Assembly (NCBI RefSeq): GCF_046546475.1
Contig: NZ_JBKGXS010000009.1
Coordinates: 142,051-206,050, forward strand
Direction of reading: 5' to 3'
DNA: 64,000 bases
Origin: Pseudonocardia phyllosphaerae
GTDB taxonomy: Bacteria > Actinomycetota > Actinomycetes > Mycobacteriales > Pseudonocardiaceae
Under the pieces are notes generated by a model. The model was not told the DNA's origin and did not search any database. It saw only the letters and a program-made list of their open reading frames with translations. Positions 25,185-33,465 of this stretch are shown here, one piece after another. Within the stretch, counting starts at the first letter, position 1, and every line of letters begins with the position of its first letter. A program made the position numbers and the translations under genes.

Positions 25185-26630
25185 GTGACGACCGAGCCGT
25201 CCACCGGCCCCGCACCGGAGACGCAGCGACTCCCGGCGGGCGCCCCACTGATCATCGGCCTGCTGGTCGGCTCCGCCTTCGTCATGATCCTCAACGAGAC
25301 GATCATGAGCGTGGCGCTGCCCGCGCTGATCGTCGACCTGCACGTCGCGCCGTCCACCGTGCAGTGGCTGACCAGCGGTTTCATGCTCACGATGGCCGTG
25401 GTCATCCCGATCACCGGCTATCTGCTGCAGCGGTTCCCGCCGCGCAAGGTCTACCTGGCGTCGATGGCGCTGTTCAGCACCGGCACGTTGATCTGCGGGC
25501 TCGCGCCGGTGTTCGCCGTGCTGCTCGCCGGCCGCGTCGTGCAGGCCACCGGCACCGCGGTGATGATCCCGCTGCTGATGACGACGATCCTGCGCCTGGT
25601 CCCGGAGTCCCGCCGCGGGCAGACGATGGGCACCCTGTCGGTCGTCATCGCCGTCGCCCCGGCCGTCGGGCCGACGCTGTCCGGGATCATCCTGTCCGCG
25701 CTCGGCTGGCGCTGGATGTTCTGGATCGTGCTGCCGATCGCGCTGGTCGCGCTCGCCGCCGGGGCGATCTGGCTGAAGGTCGAGGCGGACACCTCGGACG
25801 CGCCGCTGGACGTGCCGTCCGTGCTGATCTCCGCGGTCGCGTTCGCCGGGCTCGTCTACGGCCTGTCCGCGATCGGCGAGTCCGCGGGCGGCGCCGGTGC
25901 CGGCGTGCCGCCGTGGGTGCCGCTGGTGGCCGGGCTCGTGGCGCTTGCCGTGTTCGTGCACCGCCAGCTCCGGCTGCAGCGCGACGTGCGCCGCGCCCCG
26001 CTGCTGGACATGCGCCCGTTCCTGTCCCGGCGGTTCACCCTCGCGCTGGTGCTGGTCGCGATCGGCTTCGTGTCGCTGTTCGGGGCGATCATCCTGCTGC
26101 CGCTCTACATCCAGGACGTCCGGGACCAGAGCGCGTTCGTCGCCGGGCTCACCGTGCTGCCCGGCGGGCTGGCGATGGGCCTGATGGGGCCGTTCGTCGG
26201 GCGTGCCTACGACCGGCTGGGCGCCCGCCCGCTGGTGCTGCCGGCGTCGGTGCTGCTCTGCGCGGTGATGTGGGGCTTCACCACGATCGGGGAGACCACC
26301 CCGCTGTGGACGGTCACGCTGCTGCACGTCGGGCTGTCGGTGGCGCTGGCGACGATGCTCACCCCGCTGATGACCGACTCGCTCGGCTCGCTCACCGGGG
26401 AGCTGTACTCGCACGGCAGCGCCATCCTGACGACGTTGCAACAGGTCGCCGGGGCCGCGGGCACCGCGCTGTTCATCACCGTCATGACGCTGGCCTCCGG
26501 CGCCGGCGGGGTCGACGCTGCCGGTATCCACGCCGCGTTCCTGGTCGCCGCGCTCATCTCGATCGCGGTGGTCGTCGTCGCCGTCCTGGCCGCGCGGCGC
26601 CCGCACGAGGAGCCCGTCGCGGCGTCCTGA
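25185..26630 (+). CDS. MFS multidrug efflux transporter, DHA2 (EmrB/QacA) type
   Basis: 481 residues with about 14 hydrophobic segments. Characteristic motifs: FVMILNETIMSVALPAL in helix 1, RFPPRKVYLAS (motif A), LGWRWMFWIVLPIAL, and a TLQQVAGAAGTALF helix near the end. DHA2 exporters expel drugs or metabolites using protons. GAGGAGG at 25171 precedes GTG 25185. No regulator is beside it. A large inverted repeat lies 6 nt after its stop. Confidence 0.92.
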   Translation: MTTEPSTGPAPETQRLPAGAPLIIGLLVGSAFVMILNETIMSVALPALIVDLHVAPSTVQWLTSGFMLTMAVVIPITGYLLQRFPPRKVYLASMALFSTGTLICGLAPVFAVLLAGRVVQATGTAVMIPLLMTTILRLVPESRRGQTMGTLSVVIAVAPAVGPTLSGIILSALGWRWMFWIVLPIALVALAAGAIWLKVEADTSDAPLDVPSVLISAVAFAGLVYGLSAIGESAGGAGAGVPPWVPLVAGLVALAVFVHRQLRLQRDVRRAPLLDMRPFLSRRFTLALVLVAIGFVSLFGAIILLPLYIQDVRDQSAFVAGLTVLPGGLAMGLMGPFVGRAYDRLGARPLVLPASVLLCAVMWGFTTIGETTPLWTVTLLHVGLSVALATMLTPLMTDSLGSLTGELYSHGSAILTTLQQVAGAAGTALFITVMTLASGAGGVDAAGIHAAFLVAALISIAVVVVAVLAARRPHEEPVAAS

Positions 26631-26635
26631 CCAGC

Positions 26636-26701
26636 GGTGATCACGGTTTCGGAGGGATTCCGGCCACCGGTGGCCGTCTGCGCTCCGAAACCGTGATCAC
26701 C
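26636..26701. repeat. 66-bp inverted repeat, possible terminator or mobile palindrome
   Basis: Arms GGTGATCACGGTTTCGGAG (26636-26654) and its exact complement (26683-26701) flank a 28-nt loop that contains the palindrome GGCCACCGGTGGCC (26662-26675). It could terminate the MFS transcript, but the length, perfect arms and nested palindrome are also typical of a dispersed intergenic repeat. Confidence 0.85.
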
Positions 26702-27007
26702 GGGTCGCGGGGCCCCGATCCGGGCACCGGCCACGGACCGGGGTGTCCGGACTCCTTCCCGTATCGTCGTCCGGCCGCGCAGGAACGCCAGGTCAGCGCG
26801 GGTGCGGCGGCGCGGTTCCCGGACCCGTTGACACGATCGAGTGAATCGCTGGAGTCCGGTTCGGGTGGTCGGGGCGCCTCCGTCCGGGCCGTCCCGGGGC
26901 GTCCGGAGGGCGGATCCGGGGTCCGATCCGCCCGTTTCCGCCCCGTTCCCATGATGTGGACACAGGTGCCGCCGACTACTCCGAACGCGGGATGCACACT
27001 GTTCCGC
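26702..27007. other. Intergenic region upstream of the leader peptide
   Basis: No gene is seen. TTGACA occurs at about 26827, but no good -10 follows at the right distance; CACTGT 5 nt before the leader ATG could serve as a leaderless -10. Confidence 0.3.
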
Positions 27008-27091
27008 ATGCACCTCGTCTCCCGGTTCGCATGTCGACGCCACGTCGACCTGTGCCGCCAGGCGAGCGCGCTCTGTTCCCGGCGCCGTTGA
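27008..27091 (+). CDS. Cysteine-containing leader peptide of the sulfur locus
   Basis: 27 residues: begins MHLVSRFACR and contains RRHVDLCRQASALC. This matches the actinobacterial leader-peptide pattern (RRHVDLCRVASALC-like) found before sulfur, cysteine and thiosulfate genes, in which cysteine codons are thought to sense Cys-tRNA. Three of 27 codons are cysteine. A 7-bp hairpin begins 7 nt after the stop. The genes downstream (SBP56, YeeE/YedE) are sulfur-related, so ribosome-mediated control is a fair inference. Pattern recognised from memory of annotated genomes. Confidence 0.75.
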   Translation: MHLVSRFACRRHVDLCRQASALCSRRR

Positions 27092-27097
27092 CGCCAG

Positions 27098-27122
27098 GCA
27101 GGGCCGCTCCCCGCAGCCCTGC
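27098..27122 (+). promoter_or_regulatory. Hairpin just after the leader peptide, candidate attenuator
   Basis: GCAGGGC and GCCCTGC pair around an 11-nt loop. It begins 7 nt after the leader stop, within reach of a paused ribosome. No U-tract follows. The remaining 260 bp up to 27386 have no gene I can support. Confidence 0.4.
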
Positions 27123-27386
27123 ACGGTGACCGGCCGCCCCACGCCCCGCGTGCCGCGGCCGGAACCGATCCGGCACCCGCGCACCCGCGCGGCCCCTCCG
27201 CCACCCCCGAGCCGGGCGTCCCGGAGGGCGCCAGGGACCCCGGCGTCCGCCGGAACCCACATCCCGCCTGCCACGCCCCGCCGCCCGACCGCGCCGCTCC
27301 CCGGCCGGACGCGCGGCGGTCACGTCGCGCGCCGGATGTCCGCCCCGTGGTCCCACCCGCTCCCCACACCGCGAAGGAGAGGCCCC

Positions 27387-27743
27387 GTGCCCCGACACCG
27401 CGCACGAACGACGTCCCGCGTCCGCCTGTTCGCAGGCGGGACCGCGCTCGCCGGTGCCGCCCTGCTGGCATCCACCGGCGCCGCGCAGGCGGCGACGCCG
27501 GACCTGGTCCCCGACCTCGGCCCCGCGCTGAGCACCGACCACGAGGACCAGAAGCCCACCCCGGCCCCGACCGCGCCGCCCGTCGAGCCGTCCTACACCG
27601 CCTTCGGGCCCGACCAGCCCATCCAGCAGCTGCGCGACTTCGCCCCCGCGGGCGTACCGGTCGCCGGGCTCGTCGACGTCGTGAGCAAGGCGCCGAAGCA
27701 GATCACCCCGTCGTTCCTCCCGGGCGGGGGCTCCGGCGAATGA
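27387..27743 (+). CDS. Small exported protein A of the sulfur locus
   Basis: 118 residues, unrecognised. A clear signal peptide (RVRLFAGGTALAGAALLAS then AQAATPD; cleavage near residue 38) leads to a Pro-rich mature part of about 80 residues ending QQLRDFAPAGVPVAGLVDVV and FLPGGGSGE. The tail resembles that of the small exported protein at the other end of the operon (shared LRD, PA and LPGxG). AAGGAGA lies 7 nt before GTG 27387. Its stop overlaps the next start (ATGA), showing translational coupling to the SBP56 gene. Confidence 0.75.
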   Translation: MPRHRARTTSRVRLFAGGTALAGAALLASTGAAQAATPDLVPDLGPALSTDHEDQKPTPAPTAPPVEPSYTAFGPDQPIQQLRDFAPAGVPVAGLVDVVSKAPKQITPSFLPGGGSGE

Positions 27744-29569
27744 AGCTGTTCCCGAGGAGCCGCGTCGGCAGGCGCGCCGCGTACGCCCTGATGGGCGCCG
27801 CGGTCGTCGCCGGTGCCGTGGCCATTCCCGCGCAGGCCCAGGACCCGACCGAGACCGTGCGGTCCGAGGTCACCGGCGGTGACGGCAAGAACTACTGGGT
27901 CGAGAACAACCTCACGCCCGAGGCGAAGAAGCCCGCGGAAGGGGGGAAGAAGAAGGAGTACATGGTCGTGTGGGCCGGCGACGAGAACGCCGCCGACACC
28001 GCCGTACCGGACGTCAAGAAGCTCCCCGGCTCGGTCGCCGACCCGATCGACAAGGTCCGCAACGCCGGGCCCGGGCCGGACTTCATGGCCGTCATCGACG
28101 CCACGAAGGGCTCCCCGGACTACGGCAAGGTCGTCAACACCGCGACCGTCGGCCCGCTGGTGGAGAACGAGCCGCACCACATGCAGTACTCGTGGCGCAA
28201 GGGCGACAAGATCTACGCCGGTGGCCTCTTCTCCGCCGCCACCTACGTCTTCGACGTCTCCGCGCTGCCGCAGCTGAAGCTGTCCGGCATCTCGCTGCCG
28301 TCGCAGACGCTCTGCGGCTCGGTGCCCGACGCCTACTGGGTGCTCAAGGACCGCACCGCCTACGGCACCTACATGGGCGGTCCCGTCGCCCCGGGCCCGT
28401 GCCGCTACACCCACGGCGAGGTGCGCACCGGCAACGGCTTCGCCGGCTCGCCCGGGTCGGTCGTCCGCTTCGGCGAGGACGGCGAGAACAAGGTCGAGGC
28501 ACCCGCCGCGACCGAGACGCCCGAGGATCCGACGCAGTGCCTCAACATGCCCTCGCTGGGCAACCCGACCTGCGCCAACCCGCACGGCATCCAGGTCCGC
28601 GAGGACCTGAACACCATGGTCACCAGTGACTACGCCGAACCGAGGACGATCATCCTCGACCCGGTGAAGAACCCGTCGCCCTACCTGCGACGACCGACCG
28701 TGCGGACCTGGGACATCTCGGACAAGAACCATCCGAAGGTCAAGGCCGTCTCCTACCTGCCGACCGGACCCCGCTCCAACGGCAAGGACCCGCTGCGCAA
28801 CGAGAACCGCGCCGCGATGGAGACCACGGTGACCAACCGGCCGGGCCACAAGGGCGCCTTCGCCCAGACGATGCAGGGCGGCGCGATCTTCTACACGCCC
28901 GACATCACCGTGAAGGACCCCGTGTGGAAGGAGGTCTTCGACCTCGGCACGGCGGCGCCGCAGCTCGGTGCCGGCGGCGAGAACGGCGGCCCGAGTGCCA
29001 ACGGCGGCTGGCTGCAGACCAGCCCCGACGACAAGACGCTCTACCACGCCACGATCGGCCGCAAGGCCGGGACGCTGGGCCCGGACGACAAGGGCACCGC
29101 GGGCGGCGTCATCGCCCTCGACATCGACAAGCTGGTCAACTCGCCCGAGGCGGCCTGCTCGATCGACACCCAGCCGGAGATCACCGCCGGTGGTGCCGAG
29201 GGCGACTGCCCGACGCTGAAGTCCACCGTCGGCATCAACCCGGACAAGACCGGCGCCGGCCCGCACTGGGGTGCGCTCGACAACCTCGAGCACGGCCCCG
29301 ACGGGTTCCTGCACCAGACCGACCAGCCGAAGCGGCTGGCGACCGCGGACTACTTCGTGGCCCGCACCGGTCTGGACGGCGACCACCGCGTCTGCGTCGT
29401 CGACATCGCCGGTGACGGCAAGCTGTCCCTCGACCAGGACTTCAAGGACGAGGACACCGGCGACACCTGCGTGTCGTTCAACCGCCAGAAGTGGCCGCAC
29501 GGCGACTTCGGCAACGCGAAGCCGCACTCGATGCTGTTCGTGGCGGCCGACGAGGACATCAAGGACTGA
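27740..29569 (+). CDS. Exported selenium-binding protein 56 family / methanethiol oxidase-like
   Basis: 609 residues. Signal peptide with RR near the start (RVGRRAAYALMGAAVVAGA, cleavage after AQAQ), so export, possibly Tat. The mature part follows the SBP56 beta-propeller: VENEPHHMQYSWRKGDKIY, GGLFSAATYVFDVS, ANPHGIQVREDLN, KGAFAQTMQGGAIFY and the terminal WPHGDFGNAKPHSMLF, whose histidines fit the copper site proposed in bacterial methanethiol oxidase. Family members oxidise CH3SH to formaldehyde, sulfide and peroxide; here that activity is an inference. It is about 150 residues longer than the usual form. Confidence 0.85.
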   Translation: MKLFPRSRVGRRAAYALMGAAVVAGAVAIPAQAQDPTETVRSEVTGGDGKNYWVENNLTPEAKKPAEGGKKKEYMVVWAGDENAADTAVPDVKKLPGSVADPIDKVRNAGPGPDFMAVIDATKGSPDYGKVVNTATVGPLVENEPHHMQYSWRKGDKIYAGGLFSAATYVFDVSALPQLKLSGISLPSQTLCGSVPDAYWVLKDRTAYGTYMGGPVAPGPCRYTHGEVRTGNGFAGSPGSVVRFGEDGENKVEAPAATETPEDPTQCLNMPSLGNPTCANPHGIQVREDLNTMVTSDYAEPRTIILDPVKNPSPYLRRPTVRTWDISDKNHPKVKAVSYLPTGPRSNGKDPLRNENRAAMETTVTNRPGHKGAFAQTMQGGAIFYTPDITVKDPVWKEVFDLGTAAPQLGAGGENGGPSANGGWLQTSPDDKTLYHATIGRKAGTLGPDDKGTAGGVIALDIDKLVNSPEAACSIDTQPEITAGGAEGDCPTLKSTVGINPDKTGAGPHWGALDNLEHGPDGFLHQTDQPKRLATADYFVARTGLDGDHRVCVVDIAGDGKLSLDQDFKDEDTGDTCVSFNRQKWPHGDFGNAKPHSMLFVAADEDIKD

Positions 29570-31611
29570 TGTCCGTGCTCACCACCCTGTCGTCGCCGGG
29601 CTCCCCGGTGCCGGCGCTCGTGCCGGCCGGCGGGCTGCTGCCCGCCGGCCCGGCCGGGGCCGCCTCCGCCACCACCTCGGTGGCGGGGGCGCCCCCGGCG
29701 CACCTCGTGGCACTCGCCGCGGGTGCCCCCTCACCGGTCGACGCCGTCCCCGCACTCGACGCGGTGCTGCGGCTCGTCCTGTTGACCGCACTGGCCGTGG
29801 TCGCCGGGGCCGGACTCGTCCGCCCGTTCGCCGGGGCCCCGGGCCGCGCCGAGCGGACCGTCACGGGGGTCGCGGCGGCGGTCGCGGTCGTCGCCGCGGT
29901 CGCCGCGGTGGCCCGCTCCGGCGGGAGCCCGTACTGGACGGCCGCGCTGCTCGTTCTCACTGCCGCGGTCCCGGCTCTGCTCACCACCCGTCGTCCGGTG
30001 ACGGCGGTGCTGCCCGGTGCCGGGGTCGCGGTGCTGCTCGTGCTCGCCCTGGTCTCGGCCCGCTCCGAGCCCGTCCCGTCCCTCCTCGACGCCGGGTACG
30101 CGCTCGCCGGGTCGGTGCTGGCCGGCGCGGTCGTGCACCTGCTCACCCGCGGCACCGGTGCCGCTTCCGCTACCGGTACCGGCGTTGCCGCATCCGGGCG
30201 GCCGCGGATCGTCGTCGTGCTCGCGGTCGTCGCCGGAGCCCTGGCGGCGGCGTCCGCGGTGGCGCAGGTGCTGCTCACCGGGCCGTTCACCCTGGTCGAC
30301 CTGGTGGGCAGCGGCTACGGCCGTGCCGCCGTCGTCATGGTCGCCGGGCCCGTCGTGGCGCTCGCACTCGCCGCCCGCGAGCTGCGTCCCACCCCGGCCA
30401 CCCCGCTGTCCGGGGTGGCCCGGGCGAAGGCCCGCGCGGCCGTCGAACGCGGCCGGGGGGTGGCTGCCGTCGGCGCCGTCGGCGGGGTCGCGGCGACCGC
30501 ACTGCTCGCCGCGCTGCCGCAGCCGGCCCCTGCCGCCGTTCCCGGACAGGCGCTGCTGCGCACCCTGGATCTCGGCGGCCGGACGGCGACGCTGGTCGTC
30601 GCACCGATGCGGCCCGGCCCGAACCTGGTGCAGCTCACCGGCGCCCCCGGCTCAGGGAACCCGGAGGACTCAGGGAACCCGGAGCACGACCACGCCGGTA
30701 CCGCCCCGGCCGCGGGCGACGCCGTGCTGGTGGGGGACCGGGAGACCCCGGTCGCCGGCCGGCCCGGCGCACCCGGCGGCTGGGCCCTGGTCGACGTCCC
30801 GGCCGGGACGTCGTCGCTGACCGTCCGGTCGGCCGGGGTCACCCGCACCGTGCCCGTCGACGTCGGCGACCCCGGCACCCCGGCTCCGGCCGGAGCGCTC
30901 GGCGCCGACGGGCCGGAGTGTGCGTCGGCCGCGGTCGGCGACCTGCTCGGCGGCGGCACCGGAGCCGTCGGCAGCTGCCCGTCCGACCGGCTCGACGACG
31001 CCGACGCGGCCACCCTGCGCGGCACCGTCCGAGCACTCGCCGCCCGCGGCGCGCCCGGGGTGAGCATCGCCGGGGACGCCTCGCCGCGCTCCCGGGCCGC
31101 CGCCGGAGTCGTCCGCACCGAGGCCGCCGCGGCGAGGCTGCCGGTCCTGCCCGCCGCCACCGGCGACACCGCGCTGGTCGTGGTCTCCGGCTGGCAGGGC
31201 GCGGTCGGCACGCTGGGCGCCACCAACGAGGCCGCGGTGCGCGCACCCACCGCGCTCGGCGGCACCTACCTGGCGCCGTGGCTGCTCACCACCGGCGTGC
31301 TCGGCGCGACGCAGAGCGCGATCGTGCCGCTGGAGTTCGGGCCGCAGGAGGAGATCCCGCAGCGCTACGTCCGCTCCCTTGCCCAGGTCGCCCCGGGCTC
31401 GTCACCCTCGAGGTCCGGGTACCGGGCGTGGGCAGCGGCGTCGCACGGGCCGGTGGACGCGCCCGCGCTCTACGGGGCCGCCCCGGTCAGCGTCCCGATG
31501 ACCACCGACGAGGCCGCGGGCGGCGGTCACCACGGCGCCCCGGACACGGCGGGCTGGTTCCCGGGCGGCGCCGTCGTCCGGGTCGGCTCGCCGCTGGACA
31601 CCCGGCCGTGA
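29569..31611 (+). CDS. Large polytopic membrane protein with a C-terminal external domain, unrecognised
   Basis: 680 residues. The first 330 residues hold about eight hydrophobic segments (for example LRLVLLTALAVVAGAGLV, VTAVLPGAGVAVLLVLALV, IVVVLAVVAGALAAASAVA); the layout recalls CopD-like copper membrane proteins but I cannot confirm it. The other 350 residues are soluble, Gly/Ala-rich, with NPEDSGNPEHDH, a probable Cys pair (GPECASA, GSCPSD) and GGGHHGAPDTAGWFPGGA near the end. Its start overlaps the SBP56 stop by one base. Function is unknown; the position suggests an electron- or copper-handling partner of the SBP56 protein. Confidence 0.75.
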   Translation: MSVLTTLSSPGSPVPALVPAGGLLPAGPAGAASATTSVAGAPPAHLVALAAGAPSPVDAVPALDAVLRLVLLTALAVVAGAGLVRPFAGAPGRAERTVTGVAAAVAVVAAVAAVARSGGSPYWTAALLVLTAAVPALLTTRRPVTAVLPGAGVAVLLVLALVSARSEPVPSLLDAGYALAGSVLAGAVVHLLTRGTGAASATGTGVAASGRPRIVVVLAVVAGALAAASAVAQVLLTGPFTLVDLVGSGYGRAAVVMVAGPVVALALAARELRPTPATPLSGVARAKARAAVERGRGVAAVGAVGGVAATALLAALPQPAPAAVPGQALLRTLDLGGRTATLVVAPMRPGPNLVQLTGAPGSGNPEDSGNPEHDHAGTAPAAGDAVLVGDRETPVAGRPGAPGGWALVDVPAGTSSLTVRSAGVTRTVPVDVGDPGTPAPAGALGADGPECASAAVGDLLGGGTGAVGSCPSDRLDDADAATLRGTVRALAARGAPGVSIAGDASPRSRAAAGVVRTEAAAARLPVLPAATGDTALVVVSGWQGAVGTLGATNEAAVRAPTALGGTYLAPWLLTTGVLGATQSAIVPLEFGPQEEIPQRYVRSLAQVAPGSSPSRSGYRAWAAASHGPVDAPALYGAAPVSVPMTTDEAAGGGHHGAPDTAGWFPGGAVVRVGSPLDTRP

Positions 31612-31665
31612 GCACCACCGGCACGGGCACCACCCGCACCACCGGCACCCACGAGGAGAAACCCC

Positions 31666-32958
31666 ATGTCCGTCGTCAGTGAGGGGAGCCGCACGCCGCA
31701 CCCGCTGGTGCGCGCGCTGCGCGAGCTCCCCGAGTCCGGGCGCACCGCGTTCGGGCCGCAGGACCGTGTCGCCCCGCCCCCGCAGTGGGTGCCGGTGACG
31801 ATCGCGGTCGTCCTGGCCGTGCTGTTCCTGGTCGGGGTCGGCTCGGTCGCCCCAGCCACCATGGTCGGGACGGCCGTGCTGGGCCTGCTGCTCGGCCTGG
31901 CCCTGTTCCACTCCCGGTTCGGATTCACCTCCGGCTGGCGCCAGCTCGTCGCCGTCGGGCAGGGCGCGGCGATCCGCGCGCACATGCTGATGCTGGCGAC
32001 GGCGTCGGTGCTGTTCGCGGTGGTCCTGGCGTCCGGGTTCTCGCTCACCGGCGCTCCGAAGGGCCTCAGCTCGCCGATCGGGATCGGGCTGGTGATCGGG
32101 GCGTTCCTGTTCGGGCTGGGCATGCAGGTCGGCGGCTCGTGCGCGTCGGGCACGCTGTTCGCCGTCGGCAGCGGGCAGAGCGCGATCGTGCTGACCCTGT
32201 TCGGGTTCATCACCGGCTCGGTGCTCGCCGCGATCACCTACGCGTTCTGGACGCAGACGGTCCCGCAGGGTCCCGTGGTCGACCTCGGGCAGCTGCTCGG
32301 CTACCCGCTCGCGCTGCTGCTGACGCTGGTGGTGCTGGCCGCGATCACCGCCGCGACCTGGGTCGTGGCCCGCAGGCGCACCCCGCCGCCGGTGGAGCGC
32401 CCGCCGTCGGCCCGCGGTGCCGCCCGGATCCTGCGCGGGTCCTGGCCGATGTGGGTCGGCGCGATCGCGCTCGGCGTGCTGAACGCCGCGGTGCTGTTCG
32501 TGTCCGGGCAGCCGTGGGGCGTCACGTCGGCGTTCGCGCTGTGGGGCTCGAAGGTGCTGGCCTTCCTCGGCGTCGACGTCGCGAGCTGGACCTACTGGCA
32601 GGTCCCGGCGAACGCGAAGGCCCTGGCCTCCCCGGTGCTCGCCGACCGGATCTCCAACCTCGACATCGGGATCATGATCGGGGCGCTGTTCGCCTCCGCA
32701 CTCGGTGGCGCGTTCGTGCTGCACAAGCGGATCCCGTGGAAGCTCGGCCTCGGCGCCGTGCTCGGCGGCATCGCGATGGGCTACGGGGCGCGGCTGGCGG
32801 GCGGTTGCAACATCGGCGCCTACTTCTCCGGCATCGCCTCGTTCAGCCTGCACGGCTGGCTGTGGGCGGTCTTCGCCCTCGGCGGCACCTGGGTCGGGCT
32901 GCGGCTGCGCCCGCTGTTCGGCCTCACGAACCCGAAGCCGGCCGACTCGCTCTGCTGA
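31666..32958 (+). CDS. YeeE/YedE (TsuA-like) thiosulfate/sulfur transporter
   Basis: 430 residues with about ten hydrophobic helices. The two family repeats carry the essential cysteine motifs GMQVGGSCASGTLF and LAGGCNIGAYFSGIAS, which pass thiosulfate through the membrane in TsuA. It should import thiosulfate or a related sulfur compound. GAGGAG sits 8 nt before the ATG, and it is 54 nt downstream of the membrane protein, so it belongs to the same operon. No rhodanese or TsuB/TusA-like gene is visible beside it. Confidence 0.92.
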   Translation: MSVVSEGSRTPHPLVRALRELPESGRTAFGPQDRVAPPPQWVPVTIAVVLAVLFLVGVGSVAPATMVGTAVLGLLLGLALFHSRFGFTSGWRQLVAVGQGAAIRAHMLMLATASVLFAVVLASGFSLTGAPKGLSSPIGIGLVIGAFLFGLGMQVGGSCASGTLFAVGSGQSAIVLTLFGFITGSVLAAITYAFWTQTVPQGPVVDLGQLLGYPLALLLTLVVLAAITAATWVVARRRTPPPVERPPSARGAARILRGSWPMWVGAIALGVLNAAVLFVSGQPWGVTSAFALWGSKVLAFLGVDVASWTYWQVPANAKALASPVLADRISNLDIGIMIGALFASALGGAFVLHKRIPWKLGLGAVLGGIAMGYGARLAGGCNIGAYFSGIASFSLHGWLWAVFALGGTWVGLRLRPLFGLTNPKPADSLC

Positions 32959-33005
32959 GCGGCCTGCCGACGGACCACCACCAGCTCCCCACGGAAGGAA
33001 CTCAC

Positions 33006-33275
33006 ATGTCCCCGTCCCGCACCACCCGGATCGGCCTGATCGTCGCCGGTGCCGCCGCGCTCGCGGTGCCCGGTGGCATCGCGCAGGCCGCCACGCCCGC
33101 TCCGACGGACTCGGCCCCGGGGAAGCACGCCCCGACCAGGCCCGGTCACGCCGAGCCCGGCAACACCCCGGTCTACCTGCTGCGCGACGTCCCGGCGGCG
33201 CCACTGCCGCAGGACCTGCTCACCCCGGTCGACCTGACCGGAGCGGTCTACGGCCTGCTGCCCGGCGCGGGCTGA
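33006..33275 (+). CDS. Small exported protein B of the sulfur locus
   Basis: 89 residues. Signal peptide TTRIGLIVAGAAALAVPGG with cleavage near AQAATPA; mature part of about 60 residues ending LLRDVPAAPLPQDLL and VYGLLPGAG. It shares spacing and residues with protein A (LRD, PA, LPGxG), so the two are probably paralogues or partners. GGAAGGA precedes the ATG. It is last in the operon, before two hairpins. Not recognised. Confidence 0.7.
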   Translation: MSPSRTTRIGLIVAGAAALAVPGGIAQAATPAPTDSAPGKHAPTRPGHAEPGNTPVYLLRDVPAAPLPQDLLTPVDLTGAVYGLLPGAG

Positions 33276-33321
33276 CCCGCCCGACCGTGCCGTACCGGCG
33301 TTCGGGCGCCGGTGCGGCGGG

Positions 33322-33349
33322 CCGGCTCGCGCGGGAGCCCGCGAGCCGG
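33322..33349 (+). terminator. First hairpin after the sulfur operon
   Basis: CCGGCTCGCG and CGCGAGCCGG, 10-bp arms with an 8-nt loop, 46 nt after the last stop. Confidence 0.6.
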
Positions 33350-33357
33350 TGAACCAC

Positions 33358-33402
33358 GCCGGGGCCGTCCGGTGGTCGTCTCCGCCACCGGACGGCCCCG
33401 GC
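33358..33402. terminator. Strong bidirectional hairpin terminator
   Basis: 18-bp perfect arms (GCCGGGGCCGTCCGGTGG and its complement) with a 9-nt loop, between the convergent sulfur operon and the YceI gene. No U-tract, as is usual in actinobacteria. Confidence 0.85.
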
Positions 33403-33465
33403 TCGTTCCGGCTCCACGGGCTCGACGACCGGGCCGCCCCCAGCCGCGCCGGTAGCTCCCCGGTG

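Noticed and set aside
596..26606. Other long antisense frames, such as 596-2167, 6276-8006, 14517-16226 and 25086-26606
   Set aside because: They lie opposite genes with clear family motifs, are rich in Arg, Pro and His as expected of shadow frames in GC-rich DNA, and have no recognisable domains.
27740..29569. Selenium metabolism or selenoprotein
   Set aside because: The family name is historical; no in-frame TGA, SECIS or sel genes are seen, and the sulfur context fits methanethiol oxidase better.
33276..33402. Riboswitch or small RNA between the sulfur operon and the YceI gene
   Set aside because: The two hairpins lie between convergent genes and are simple stems; termination explains them.
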